This document shows positions 18,801 to 26,710 of a DNA stretch of 36,491 bases, one piece after another (the stretch's first letter is position 1; every line of letters starts with the position of its first letter). A program made the translations under genes and the position numbers. Source of the stretch: a virus. Location: positions 1 to 36,491 of IMG/VR virus record IMGVR_UViG_3300021960_000228. One strand, 5' to 3'. The notes below the pieces were generated by a model. The model was not told the DNA's origin and did no database searches. It was given only the letters and a program-made list of their open reading frames with translations.

Positions 18801-20300
18801 ATAAGTATATCTATCATCCCCTGGAAACATTCTTATAGGCATATTACCTTCCCAATTTTTATTTATCAAGAAATCAGTGCTGAGGCCCGATAACCCAATC
18901 TTATTGGAGTTGCTAGTGTCATAATCTTCATAGCCATCCAAACGACTAAGCGGACCTCTCCACTTAAGGATGTTGGTACCGTTGATTGTCACTTCATTAT
19001 GCTGGGTTGCTGCGGATTTTTCAGTACTGCCGTTCGCGCCATTTATGCTTTTTATATTGTGGCTCATTAGCTTAGGGGTGAAGGTATTTCCATCAAAGCT
19101 AGAAATGTAGCGTTTCATAAAAGAGTACTCAGCGGTACCCACTCCGCCAGTAGAGCCCCCAAAGTCTATTTTCCAAAACTCATGGTACTTAGGGTCATAT
19201 AAAGAGGTATCCAAGGTAATAGTCGCCGAAGTAGAGGGCAACTCGGTTACCAGGAAAAAAGGTACAGTAGGGCTATTGACTTTTCCATAATAATTTTGAG
19301 TCTTGTTTTCTCCTACGGATAATAGTCTTGCTGGATTATGTACTATACCTCCTGGACTAGTTTCGCCCGCTACAAAACCAGTTATATGGCCCTCATAACT
19401 AGCTCCTCCATATCCAATTGGAAGTTCGAGTTTATGAAAACCTAGTTGGTCCCACGCTCGGTAGTTCTCGTTATCTTGTCCAGAAAATTCCTGGTCGTTT
19501 TGAAAGGTTACAAATCCAAATGAGTTTGGTTTATTAGCAATGTCAGTACCAGTCCAGGAAAGTATTGGCTGGTTTCTTCTAGGGTAAAAATGACCTCCGG
19601 ACCACGTTTCCCAGTTTCTATAAGCACCTGTTCTGCCGGCCCAAAGTGATACTGGATAGCCACCAGATACTGAAGTACTATAATTGAAGCCTCCAGGGAC
19701 ATTGAGATGGTTATTTCCGGTATTCGTAATAGTCATATTGTATGTTGAGGACGTCTGTATAGCACTCAGCCACTCTGTTGCCCAGTCATTTCTTTGGCCT
19801 AATTGAATTACAACTGTATATTGAATTATAGCGAATTGACTGGAGGACTGTACAACAGGAGTAGGGTTACTGGCTACGGTTATAAACGGTAGAAACGCAG
19901 TAGTAGAGACCGAATCATAGCTAAGACCAACACTATGAATATTCCTAATCGCGGCCTGAGTCGGTGGATCCAGCTTTTTAACAATTCTCATAGTTACGGA
20001 ATTATAGTCTGCGTCTTGAGTAAGGGCAGTCGCACCGACCAAATTCACCGTAAAATACCACCTACCAGGGTAGGCAAAAGAGTTTTTATCAATACTTGAG
20101 ATATAAGAATCACCACATACTATATTATACACGAACTTTTTAGAAGTATATGACAATCCGCCTATGCTACCCCAATAAAAAGGGGACTGCATGAAAAGAT
20201 TTGAGTTCAGCACAGCATTATGCCAAGTTTTTTCCTCGTGCTCTAGCTCGCCAGTTTCTACATTGTAGAGAGAAATATCCACGTAACCTTTTATATTCAT
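15837..20300 (-). CDS. Large beta-rich tail fibre-like protein, copy 1 of a tandem pair
   Basis: 1487 residues, a full-length paralogue of the 1486-residue product at 9641-14101. It shares the N-terminal form ('MNIKGYVDISLYNVETGELE'), the Asp-box 'KSTDNGSTW' near residue 610, the 'WTGSIWRLRTSDADPLTLK' block near 945-960, a 'IKRVGTTLSYEFRGQTVYTS' segment near 1340, and the last ~75 residues ('FSIKLDGVEADVV', 'DAGKTVTVNIPCAY'). Much of the N-terminal half and the middle between blocks is more diverged. No signal peptide, membrane segment or obvious catalytic motif. It starts with ATG 3 bases after the upstream M-like gene, whose last codons supply the AGGA site. Position between the tape measure and gpL places it in the tail tip module. 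Fibre, collar or adhesin function is inference. Confidence 0.85.
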   Translation of the reverse strand: MNIKGYVDISLYNVETGELEHEEKTWHNAVLNSNLFMQSPFYWGSIGGLSYTSKKFVYNIVCGDSYISSIDKNSFAYPGRWYFTVNLVGATALTQDADYNSVTMRIVKKLDPPTQAAIRNIHSVGLSYDSVSTTAFLPFITVASNPTPVVQSSSQFAIIQYTVVIQLGQRNDWATEWLSAIQTSSTYNMTITNTGNNHLNVPGGFNYSTSVSGGYPVSLWAGRTGAYRNWETWSGGHFYPRRNQPILSWTGTDIANKPNSFGFVTFQNDQEFSGQDNENYRAWDQLGFHKLELPIGYGGASYEGHITGFVAGETSPGGIVHNPARLLSVGENKTQNYYGKVNSPTVPFFLVTELPSTSATITLDTSLYDPKYHEFWKIDFGGSTGGVGTAEYSFMKRYISSFDGNTFTPKLMSHNIKSINGANGSTEKSAATQHNEVTINGTNILKWRGPLSRLDGYEDYDTSNSNKIGLSGLSTDFLINKNWEGNMPIRMFPGDDRYTYNVTQKEIVLLSWLNEEIIRINVINYPSFSPSNISGYDYDEVSDTFWISCTDTGIWSVSTPLGSPSITNHNVAGLSNVTTTTENKAYTLDLGINLGSFRTVWAMIEGALVKSTDNGSTWSAYDSTSTGGVSFTQTNIEAQWSVTIGLKADKNTDGRLLIFYADDPTGTAANLYSINFPNKTRLVTTGATWWSSLNDCTNLSPTSSSFNLFYEKASPGASSTFYSFAIRYEYTTFNDALADTHDMSLMRRLFRFTYGVGKAQSTWWIVSYAEDGTQSVPAGYVPRQLFFERQLGASPSVFGQFSNPEIKYVSSGRSGGQSAYGTLRTSAFNWFPTQSPALKTDPWSVPYETVDDDNNDVLLVGTSYNETVTGAAPAAPARGFWLFRFSTGLIAQLSEELYYYHWYIGKGLRFNGDEYSQVGDQYYGWDPANSMISEIYERYVWTGSIWRLRTSDADPLTLKPTHSGTEPLIDGATISFDDDLGSSSYTSGESISAVVCDGIMNDLAVGLTTYYSGKSTYPNEFVKEVTGGVIAQNNPGKLVPWCYPAESYNEEQHNVNNPTPTAGTFNTGSFFNNRFLGTYGISSDSVGGVPINTGFLYNQGGFQSSSYPYYTKFRLNTSQTGVSYNGPVSGRYLSNRMLTTDAFSGDFLLTSSILEPKAANTTVQPSDFLFFNTTNPSVSPPTTGYNIEYAYGLADATTFTDGLSPSTSNTNCSSFSDINYGFKFRMADNYATLLGKAGEPTTFSFQTTGDTGDTLYYSLSSCPIVIEIIEAGVVKHTISGETVGSVSQQAASGNFGTIRDHELNTGTVGSSMFKSGVLTQMQFGRTFPLLTPCGLKIKRVGTTLSYEFRGQTVYTSLVSSTESLVLVDFRFQRFYSGIGELKDRYSSSSTIHDIQIDAGNDYWVQVGTSGSGNGIFNPDFLFLQVANRQAFSIKLDGVEADVVELDDAQTLVAGQVSVYPRSGLIRCAAADAGKTVTVNIPCAYLEQ

Positions 20301-20303
20301 TAA

Positions 20304-22058
20304 TTAATTCCTAGTTATAATTGATACAGATAGCGATTCTTGTATGCCTATTGATTGATTTGTAATATTCTCGTCAGAAAAGGGCCCCGCTATTATAGGA
20401 CGCAACCTTATATAGCCGCTTAGTAGAGAGGTTGACTCAAATTGACTTATTGACTGATTAGTAGTAGTATCCAGCCCTCCACTAAATATAAGTACAGTTT
20501 GTCTTTGTATATCTCCTGATAATAATGACGCAGCCTCGGATATCCCTATTGATTGATTTGTAATATTCTCGTCAGAAAAGGGCCCCGCTATTATAGGACT
20601 CAACCTTGTAGAGCCACTTAGTAGAGAGGTTGACTCAAATTGACTTATTGACTGATTAGTAGTAGTATCACTCTTTGCAAATATGCCAATCTCACTGTTT
20701 GCAATAAAAATAAGAGAGGAGGCTACTATAGGCCCAGAAACACTGTCTGTTCTAATGTTTATAGTAAAAGACTTTGCATCTTCAGTGGCTACTCCTACTA
20801 GTTGGAAAGTCCCTGTATTTATAGAAGAAGTGCCCGTAGGAGTAAAACTTCCGGCTACAAAATCAAAGTCTACTCCTTGACTTGCGCCTTCTATAGTCCA
20901 ATATAAAAGCTCTACAGGTACTCCCACTCCTGTACAATACATATCAAGAACATACTCAGGGCTAGATAAGTCGGACAGCCTAAAAAATAGTTGCTCTATA
21001 CCGTTTGAGTCTACTAACCTTCTTCCTATAAAAGGAAAAGTTAAAATAGTTATAGTATCTAATACTGGCCCTGAAATACTATTTCTTCGTAATGTTATAA
21101 TATCCGTTTTTGGCTCTGTTATAACAGTGGAGGTAAGACTAAGATTTGCCAAACTCTCTGCGAAAGTTCCCACTAGTTTTAGTGATCCTAAGCTAGGAAA
21201 GTAACTACCAGAGGACGTATCAAAGTTCCAATATAAAAGCTCACTATTATCGAAGTTAGTAGTCTTAGCAGCAATCTCAACAGTAGACTGTTTAAGAGTT
21301 GTTACTTCTGTAATAGGAATCCCATTATTATTCGTCCAATTAAACGCGGGAGGAGTTCTAGATGTATCGATTACCTGTACTTGTTTACTTGCTATTACTG
21401 GCCCTCCAGTTGAGCCAGTTCTGATACTAAGTGTGTATGCTTCTCCGCCTTCTGTTGTAGTATCATTTAAAGTTTCTATACTAAAGGAACCTGAAGCAGT
21501 AGATATTGAGCCCCCTGTTGAAAATGAACCACTTACTGCAGTAAAATCTGCGGTTGTAGCCCCGTCTAAAGTCCAATATAAAGTCTCTGCCCCTCTTTGA
21601 GACGTAGAGACATTTATTACTTCAGAAACTCCTTCATCTAAAATGATACTGCTGTTTAATATAGTGGCGGAGGATAAAGCGCTGTCCTCTTCGAAAACTC
21701 TTATAAAGGTGCAGGATAGCGAGCCTATAGTATCTGTTACATATGTTCTAGAGTATCCTTCACAGTATACTATTAAATCTTTTTCGCCTGATATTTCGTT
21801 ACTGTCGGGGACTGTAAAAACAAAGTTTTTATACTTCTCCCTCTCATTAATAAACCCTGTAATTCTTTCTATCTCACCTATAGATCTATTAGTAAAAGTT
21901 AGTTGATAGGTTTCTTTAAAACTATTTGTTCCTACAGAGATCCTACTTTCATACCCCTCTCCATGAGACACTAAAGAGTAAATAGGTTCTACTGACTTTT
22001 TAAAGTTTTTATCGGGTACTACACGAGTACTAAGTAAGTCTAAAAATCCTAGAGCCAT
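20304..22058 (-). CDS. Extended gpM-like minor tail protein, copy 1
   Basis: 584 residues. Residues 1-127 are gpM-like ('VVPDKNFKKSVEPIYSLVSHGEGYESRIS', 'FINEREKYKNFVFTVPDSNEISG'). Three Calx-beta-like repeats follow ('LYWTLDGATTADF', 'LYWNFDTSSGSYF', 'LYWTIEGASQGVDF') up to about residue 445. The C-terminal ~130 residues contain a 66-residue tandem unit ('TTNQSISQFESTSLLSG', then 'IIAGPFSDENITNQSIGI') present twice and encoded by nearly identical DNA. The start ATG overlaps the tape measure stop codon (TAATG), with GGAGGAGG immediately upstream, so translation should be coupled and strong. In lambda the gene after the tape measure is M, so this gene occupies the canonical M position but is more than four times longer. 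Confidence 0.85.
   Translation of the reverse strand: MALGFLDLLSTRVVPDKNFKKSVEPIYSLVSHGEGYESRISVGTNSFKETYQLTFTNRSIGEIERITGFINEREKYKNFVFTVPDSNEISGEKDLIVYCEGYSRTYVTDTIGSLSCTFIRVFEEDSALSSATILNSSIILDEGVSEVINVSTSQRGAETLYWTLDGATTADFTAVSGSFSTGGSISTASGSFSIETLNDTTTEGGEAYTLSIRTGSTGGPVIASKQVQVIDTSRTPPAFNWTNNNGIPITEVTTLKQSTVEIAAKTTNFDNSELLYWNFDTSSGSYFPSLGSLKLVGTFAESLANLSLTSTVITEPKTDIITLRRNSISGPVLDTITILTFPFIGRRLVDSNGIEQLFFRLSDLSSPEYVLDMYCTGVGVPVELLYWTIEGASQGVDFDFVAGSFTPTGTSSINTGTFQLVGVATEDAKSFTINIRTDSVSGPIVASSLIFIANSEIGIFAKSDTTTNQSISQFESTSLLSGSTRLSPIIAGPFSDENITNQSIGISEAASLLSGDIQRQTVLIFSGGLDTTTNQSISQFESTSLLSGYIRLRPIIAGPFSDENITNQSIGIQESLSVSIITRN
20347..20471. repeat. Direct repeat copy A (125 bp) inside extended M-like gene
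   Basis: This copy matches 20545-20669 over 125 bases with four mismatches, at an offset of 198 bases (exactly 66 codons, so the frame is kept). It encodes residues ~530-571 of the 584-residue protein. The high nucleotide identity compared with the diverged remainder of the gene family suggests a recent in-frame duplication. Confidence 0.9.
20545..20669. repeat. Direct repeat copy B (125 bp) inside extended M-like gene
   Basis: Partner of copy A at 20347-20471; it encodes residues ~464-505. The four differences are clustered within a 20-base stretch in the middle of the repeat, and the flanks on both sides are identical. Confidence 0.9.
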
Positions 22059-25000
22059 TACCCTCCTCCGAATGGGCTAAGAATCCCTCCTGGTCTTTTT
22101 TGGTTCTGAAGTTCTGATTGAATTGCAATCGCAATTCGTTTCCCTAAGTCTGAACCTTGCTTGCTATCTTGTTCTGTGCTAGTATTAGATGAGCCGTCAT
22201 TATTAATAGTAACCCCTACTTGAACATTATTAGTATCCCCCATACCTTTACCCATCTCTACAGGTATTGATTTTCCGTTTGGTAAGGGAACTACAGCTTC
22301 TGTTCCGTGAAGCGTAGCTGGATAGCCTGAAGTGGATCCTCTAGCAACCCCGCCCATTGAATATCCTTGAACTACTGACCCATTTGAAAATATGCCGCCA
22401 TTACGTCCAGTTACTGAACTCACTGTTAGTGCCGCGGTATTAGCCACGATAGCTGCAGTATTTGCAGTATCTGTAACAACCTTTTTGACACCAAATGTTT
22501 TGTCCCAAAGAGTCTGTAAAACTGTAGCGAGCTGTAAAGTTTGTGTCACTTTTGCTAAAAATTCTCCTGCTTTTGTATTCTTTAGTACCCCGGACAATAA
22601 ACCAGTAACTGCGGAAGCAGAGGCAAGAGTTGCGGTATCAAGTTTTTTAATAGACTCTACCAAACCGCCTTTTTCTTTTCCGCCTTCCTCTTTAGGAGTA
22701 TCATCTTCTGTTGATCCTCCTGGAAGAGAGTCTGACATCAGATCAAAAGCTGGGGGAGGGGTACTCCCTGCATTTGGATCTCCTAACCCCAATCCAATAC
22801 CGTCGGGGCTTGTAGGATCTCCTGCTGCCACTACTCTAGCTACAGCTTCTGGAAGAGTAGTGATTATTTCTACTATTCCTGCAAGGCTTTCTGCAGATGC
22901 TGCTTTCTGTTCTCCAATAGCTTCTATTACAGAAGCTTTTTGTTCCTCTACTACAGTACTTACTGTTCTAGGTAAGTCGTTCCAGCCTGGCAAATCATTT
23001 AAGTCCGGGAAAACTGTCTCGGATTTTGGTGCTACGTCCATATTAGCACTGGTAGCTCTAGTATTATCGCTCATACCTTGTCGAAGCGCTTCATCACGAG
23101 CACGATCCATTTGGTTTTTACCACCTAACGCCATTGTAGAGTTTTCAACCTGAATATCGGCACTCTTTTGAAGCATATCTTTAACACCGTCTACTAGGGA
23201 ATTCCCAGCTTCTAGGATAAGATCAGCACCAACTCTGATCGCTTGTGGTAGAGACTGTGCGCTAAGTACAATATTTCCAGCGCTTTCACCAATAATAGTA
23301 CCCGCAGCAACTGTTGAGGCCTTCACTTGTGATAATATAACACTAGACTCTACTAGGGAATTCCCAGCTTCTAATACAGATTTGGTAAGACTATTTTCGT
23401 AAGAGAAGTCTACTTCCGGCAAGGTAGTCACTGGGGCGGGAGGTTCTGTAGCTTGTGTTGGAGCACCCCCACCTGTTGCGGCATTTACCGCAGCAGAGGC
23501 TACAGCGGGGAGGTTTGAGCCTCCGTCTTTACAAGTACACCTTGCACAAGCTTCTCTAATTGCCGCAGACATAGTAACAGCACCCTGCTCAAAGGCCTTA
23601 CGAATACTATCGCCTATCATTTCTGAGCCACTTCCAAGAGTAGTTTTGAGCTCAGGAATAAGTTTCTCTAAAGAAGTGAGAATAGCTTTTGATGGTTCCA
23701 CAGTAGCTTTTCCTGCTACTTTTGCTGCTGCTTCTACCCCGTTTTTTATTTCAGTGTTTATTGTTTTAGCTGCATTGTCTATCTGTTCCGGTAAATTAAG
23801 CCCTAGTTTTACCTGTAATGCTTCGGGAAGTACTGCTTTAAGTATCTCAAAAGCCACAATCTTAGTAAAAAAGTCTGCAATAGTCTTAAGAATGCTAGTA
23901 GCAAAATCTCTTAAGCCCTCTTTTAAGCTTTTAGTTCCTTGAAGAACAGATTGAATAGTAGAGCTAAGTTGATTTACTAAAGTGTCCCCTAGTTGTAATC
24001 CAAACTGTTTCATTTCATCCGCAGCTAGTATAGTTTCCTCTACTAAAGCCTTTTGCAATGCTATAGATCTTTCTAGGCCTTCTTGTTCTCTTTTGAATTT
24101 ATCTTTTAATTCATTAGTTAGAGCAGTAGTAGCGACTGTTTGGCTATTTGTTAGGTCTAGCTCGAGTTTTTCTAGTTTCAAAGTTTGAGCTAAAATATTA
24201 TTTTGTGACTTATATCTAGAACCTGCTAGACTAACTAATCTGCTCTCTTTAACTTTGGCAATTGCTAGAGCATTTTGGCTTTTTAAATTGTCTTGAAGTC
24301 TGGAGTCTATGTCATCTAAAGCTTTTTTAAGTGCGTCTAAATCAGTTCCAGGTGCGAAAGCTTCATCTCTTTTAACTTTAAAATCTTCTAGCTGTCCAGC
24401 TAAACCCTTAGTACTATCAGTGGCGTCTAATTGTGCTCTTTGAAGAGCTGCAATTTGAATACTTATTTTATTTGCGTCTTCGGAGCTAGAAACATTACTT
24501 AAGACTTGCGCTGTAGTCTCTAAGGTGTCATTGAATGCTTGATTGTTTGCAATCGCTGCGCCAGCTCTAGTCTCTAGTTTCTGAATATCTGCTACTAAGT
24601 TTTCTAAAGCTTTAGGATCCTTTAAGTCGAAGTTTTGAATTGACGATAAGAATTCGGGGTATATCTTGGCAACCTGTAAAAGTTCAGGCAATAAGCTGGC
24701 AAAAGTACCCTCTAAGTCTTGTACACCCAGAGCTTGAGCTCTTAGTGCTTTTTGAAGAACATCACTAGTATTAACGGTTACTAAGGCATTTGCTCTTTGT
24801 ATTGCGGTGCCTGACTCTAGAACTTTGGCGACAGATCCTATTGCTTTTCCGTAGCTTTCTGTAGCGTCTTTTAAGTCTTCTAAAGCGTCTTTTCTTTTTT
24901 GCTCTTCTCGTGCGGCGGCCTGAACAGAGCCAAGATAGCTTTCCAGGTTACTGCCTGCTAAGGCATCAGAAGCAACAGTAATCTCTATAGGCTCGAGATT

Positions 25001-26710
25001 TCTTAAGTTTTTTATATCTGCTATAATTCCTTCGAAAGGACTAAAGCCTGCTAGCTTAAAAATTTCATTGTAACCTGTAATAACGAAAGCAACAAAGTCT
25101 AAGATTGCATTCGTGAAGTACCGGAACCCATTAGCTATAGCGGAAATTAGTCCGTCTATGCCTCTAGCTACTGACTTTGCAACATCTAGAATATTTAACT
25201 TCAGAGTTTGAAAAGTCTCGATTATAAGTATGATAATACCTACCACACCTGCGAGAGCAAAAGCCTTATTTACAATGCTTCCGGCGAAGGCAGCAGCTCT
25301 ACCAATTTTACCCATAGCAGCAGCGCCTAATGCGCCTATCTGTGCAAACCGTCTTTTTAGTTGGAGAGTAAGTCTATCAAAGTATCCAAGAGTTTTAACC
25401 GTAGTAGTCTTGGTACTAACATTTATCTTTAACATTGCTGCTTGAAAAGAGCGAACAATCTCTATATCCGCACCCCTAAATATGCCCGTTTTAATTACGT
25501 TATGCTCTTTATACTGTTTCTCAGCGCTTTTTAAAGCTCTAGTAAGAGTGCCTTTCTGGGCTGCATTGAGAGCTTTACCTTCTTGCAGACTCTTTAGGAT
25601 AGCGCCCCTACCTTTGCCATCTTCTGGTGCTTGAAATTTAGAGGCCTGTTTCTTTAAGTTGGCATTGGCTTGATCAGTGAGCTTTTTTTGAGCTGCTGCT
25701 GCATCTACTAGCGCCATCTCATATCTTCTGATATTATCTTCGGCTTCGTCTACAGCTGTTTTTTGTTTCATCTGCCACTCACTAAAACTATTAGCCATGT
25801 CATCAAGAGGTAAAGCCGCTCTAGCTATAGAAAGACCCAGTGCGCCAAAGATGATAATAGCAGCTTTTGGGCTTCTGCTAATTAGGTTTGCTATTCCTTC
25901 GAATGCAGGCAATAATTTTTGAGTTATATCTTTGACAAGATCTGAAAAAGTTACTTGAAGCTTTACAAAAGGGTTAGCGGCTGCTTCTGAGTCCCCAAAT
26001 AAGTCATTTAATTGACGCTGGGTTTCTACCAGTACTGCTTGGCTTCTTTCTGCTGCTGTCAACTGCTTTACATTTTTACCGATAGCATCCGCGTAAGTTT
26101 GCGTTGCTTTGGCTAAGCGCAGAGTAATACCTAATTCATCTAAGAGTTCAGGTTCTGCTTTTGACACACCTCGGACGAGACGGTCGAATGAATCTTCAAA
26201 GTTTCTGCCAAGGGCATTAGACGCTTTCTGCGCCCCCACAGCTAATTCGTTTAATTGAGAGGGACTAAATCCTTTTGCCACACCAATAGCGGCAGCTTCA
26301 GATGCTTTTTGGAAGTCGAGCATACCTTGAGAAGCGTCTCTCAAGCCATCAGTTACTCTAGAAAGAGCCTGGCCCGTGGTAGAGGCAAAAGAAGTCTGAG
26401 AATCTTCTAGGAGTCTAATGTCTGCTGCTTTTTTGAAGAAGTTAAATGCTGCTGAAATAGCAAAGACATTGGCCGCTAGAGTGGCATAGGCGGGAACGAG
26501 GCCTCCAGTGATGCCTTGTGCCATTTTTGAAAAATTCTTAGTAGTATTAGAGGAAGCCTGAGCAGCACCTTTTAATCTTCGATCGGTGCTCTGTGCAGAC
26601 TTACCTACTTTGTCAAGTTTAACACCAAGTTTTTCAGCACTAGCTTCTGTAAGTCGCATAGTACCGTTATCATCAATGATAATACTTACTTTTACTTCTT
26701 TATTAGCCAT
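22058..26710 (-). CDS. Tail tape measure protein (lambda gpH-like)
   Basis: 1550 residues. The N-terminal ~100 residues have the typical start ('VSIIIDDNGTMRLTEASAEKLG') and a hydrophobic helix. Long alpha-helical, Ala/Leu/Lys-rich stretches follow, with membrane-like segments near residues 278-295 ('AAIIIFGALGLSI') and 475-497 ('GVVGIIILIIETF'). The C-terminus has the characteristic 'GYPATLHGTEAVVPLPNGKSIPVEMG'. A small Cys cluster 'CARCTCKDG' lies in the second half. Tape measures set tail length at about 0.15 nm per residue, so an unprocessed protein predicts a tail of about 230 nm (inference). Its ATG overlaps the chaperone stop (TAATG). The long antisense frames inside it are shadows. 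Confidence 0.95.
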   Translation of the reverse strand: MANKEVKVSIIIDDNGTMRLTEASAEKLGVKLDKVGKSAQSTDRRLKGAAQASSNTTKNFSKMAQGITGGLVPAYATLAANVFAISAAFNFFKKAADIRLLEDSQTSFASTTGQALSRVTDGLRDASQGMLDFQKASEAAAIGVAKGFSPSQLNELAVGAQKASNALGRNFEDSFDRLVRGVSKAEPELLDELGITLRLAKATQTYADAIGKNVKQLTAAERSQAVLVETQRQLNDLFGDSEAAANPFVKLQVTFSDLVKDITQKLLPAFEGIANLISRSPKAAIIIFGALGLSIARAALPLDDMANSFSEWQMKQKTAVDEAEDNIRRYEMALVDAAAAQKKLTDQANANLKKQASKFQAPEDGKGRGAILKSLQEGKALNAAQKGTLTRALKSAEKQYKEHNVIKTGIFRGADIEIVRSFQAAMLKINVSTKTTTVKTLGYFDRLTLQLKRRFAQIGALGAAAMGKIGRAAAFAGSIVNKAFALAGVVGIIILIIETFQTLKLNILDVAKSVARGIDGLISAIANGFRYFTNAILDFVAFVITGYNEIFKLAGFSPFEGIIADIKNLRNLEPIEITVASDALAGSNLESYLGSVQAAAREEQKRKDALEDLKDATESYGKAIGSVAKVLESGTAIQRANALVTVNTSDVLQKALRAQALGVQDLEGTFASLLPELLQVAKIYPEFLSSIQNFDLKDPKALENLVADIQKLETRAGAAIANNQAFNDTLETTAQVLSNVSSSEDANKISIQIAALQRAQLDATDSTKGLAGQLEDFKVKRDEAFAPGTDLDALKKALDDIDSRLQDNLKSQNALAIAKVKESRLVSLAGSRYKSQNNILAQTLKLEKLELDLTNSQTVATTALTNELKDKFKREQEGLERSIALQKALVEETILAADEMKQFGLQLGDTLVNQLSSTIQSVLQGTKSLKEGLRDFATSILKTIADFFTKIVAFEILKAVLPEALQVKLGLNLPEQIDNAAKTINTEIKNGVEAAAKVAGKATVEPSKAILTSLEKLIPELKTTLGSGSEMIGDSIRKAFEQGAVTMSAAIREACARCTCKDGGSNLPAVASAAVNAATGGGAPTQATEPPAPVTTLPEVDFSYENSLTKSVLEAGNSLVESSVILSQVKASTVAAGTIIGESAGNIVLSAQSLPQAIRVGADLILEAGNSLVDGVKDMLQKSADIQVENSTMALGGKNQMDRARDEALRQGMSDNTRATSANMDVAPKSETVFPDLNDLPGWNDLPRTVSTVVEEQKASVIEAIGEQKAASAESLAGIVEIITTLPEAVARVVAAGDPTSPDGIGLGLGDPNAGSTPPPAFDLMSDSLPGGSTEDDTPKEEGGKEKGGLVESIKKLDTATLASASAVTGLLSGVLKNTKAGEFLAKVTQTLQLATVLQTLWDKTFGVKKVVTDTANTAAIVANTAALTVSSVTGRNGGIFSNGSVVQGYSMGGVARGSTSGYPATLHGTEAVVPLPNGKSIPVEMGKGMGDTNNVQVGVTINNDGSSNTSTEQDSKQGSDLGKRIAIAIQSELQNQKRPGGILSPFGGG
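23190..23214. repeat. 25-bp direct repeat in tape measure gene (copy 1)
   Basis: Exact 25-base match to 23349-23373, 159 bases (53 codons) away and in frame. It encodes LEAGNSLV in both copies, so the surrounding helical segment may be a diverged internal duplication. Confidence 0.8.
23349..23373. repeat. 25-bp direct repeat in tape measure gene (copy 2)
   Basis: Partner of 23190-23214; the same eight residues are encoded. Confidence 0.8.

Noticed and set aside
20347-20669. Possible CRISPR-like or attachment-site repeat
   Set aside because: Only two copies, in frame within a coding region, with no leader or spacer pattern; an internal protein repeat explains it.
22392-23153. 253-residue plus-strand open frame
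   Set aside because: It lies wholly antisense to the tape measure gene, whose Ala/Ser codon pattern keeps the opposite frame open. It has no recognisable domain.
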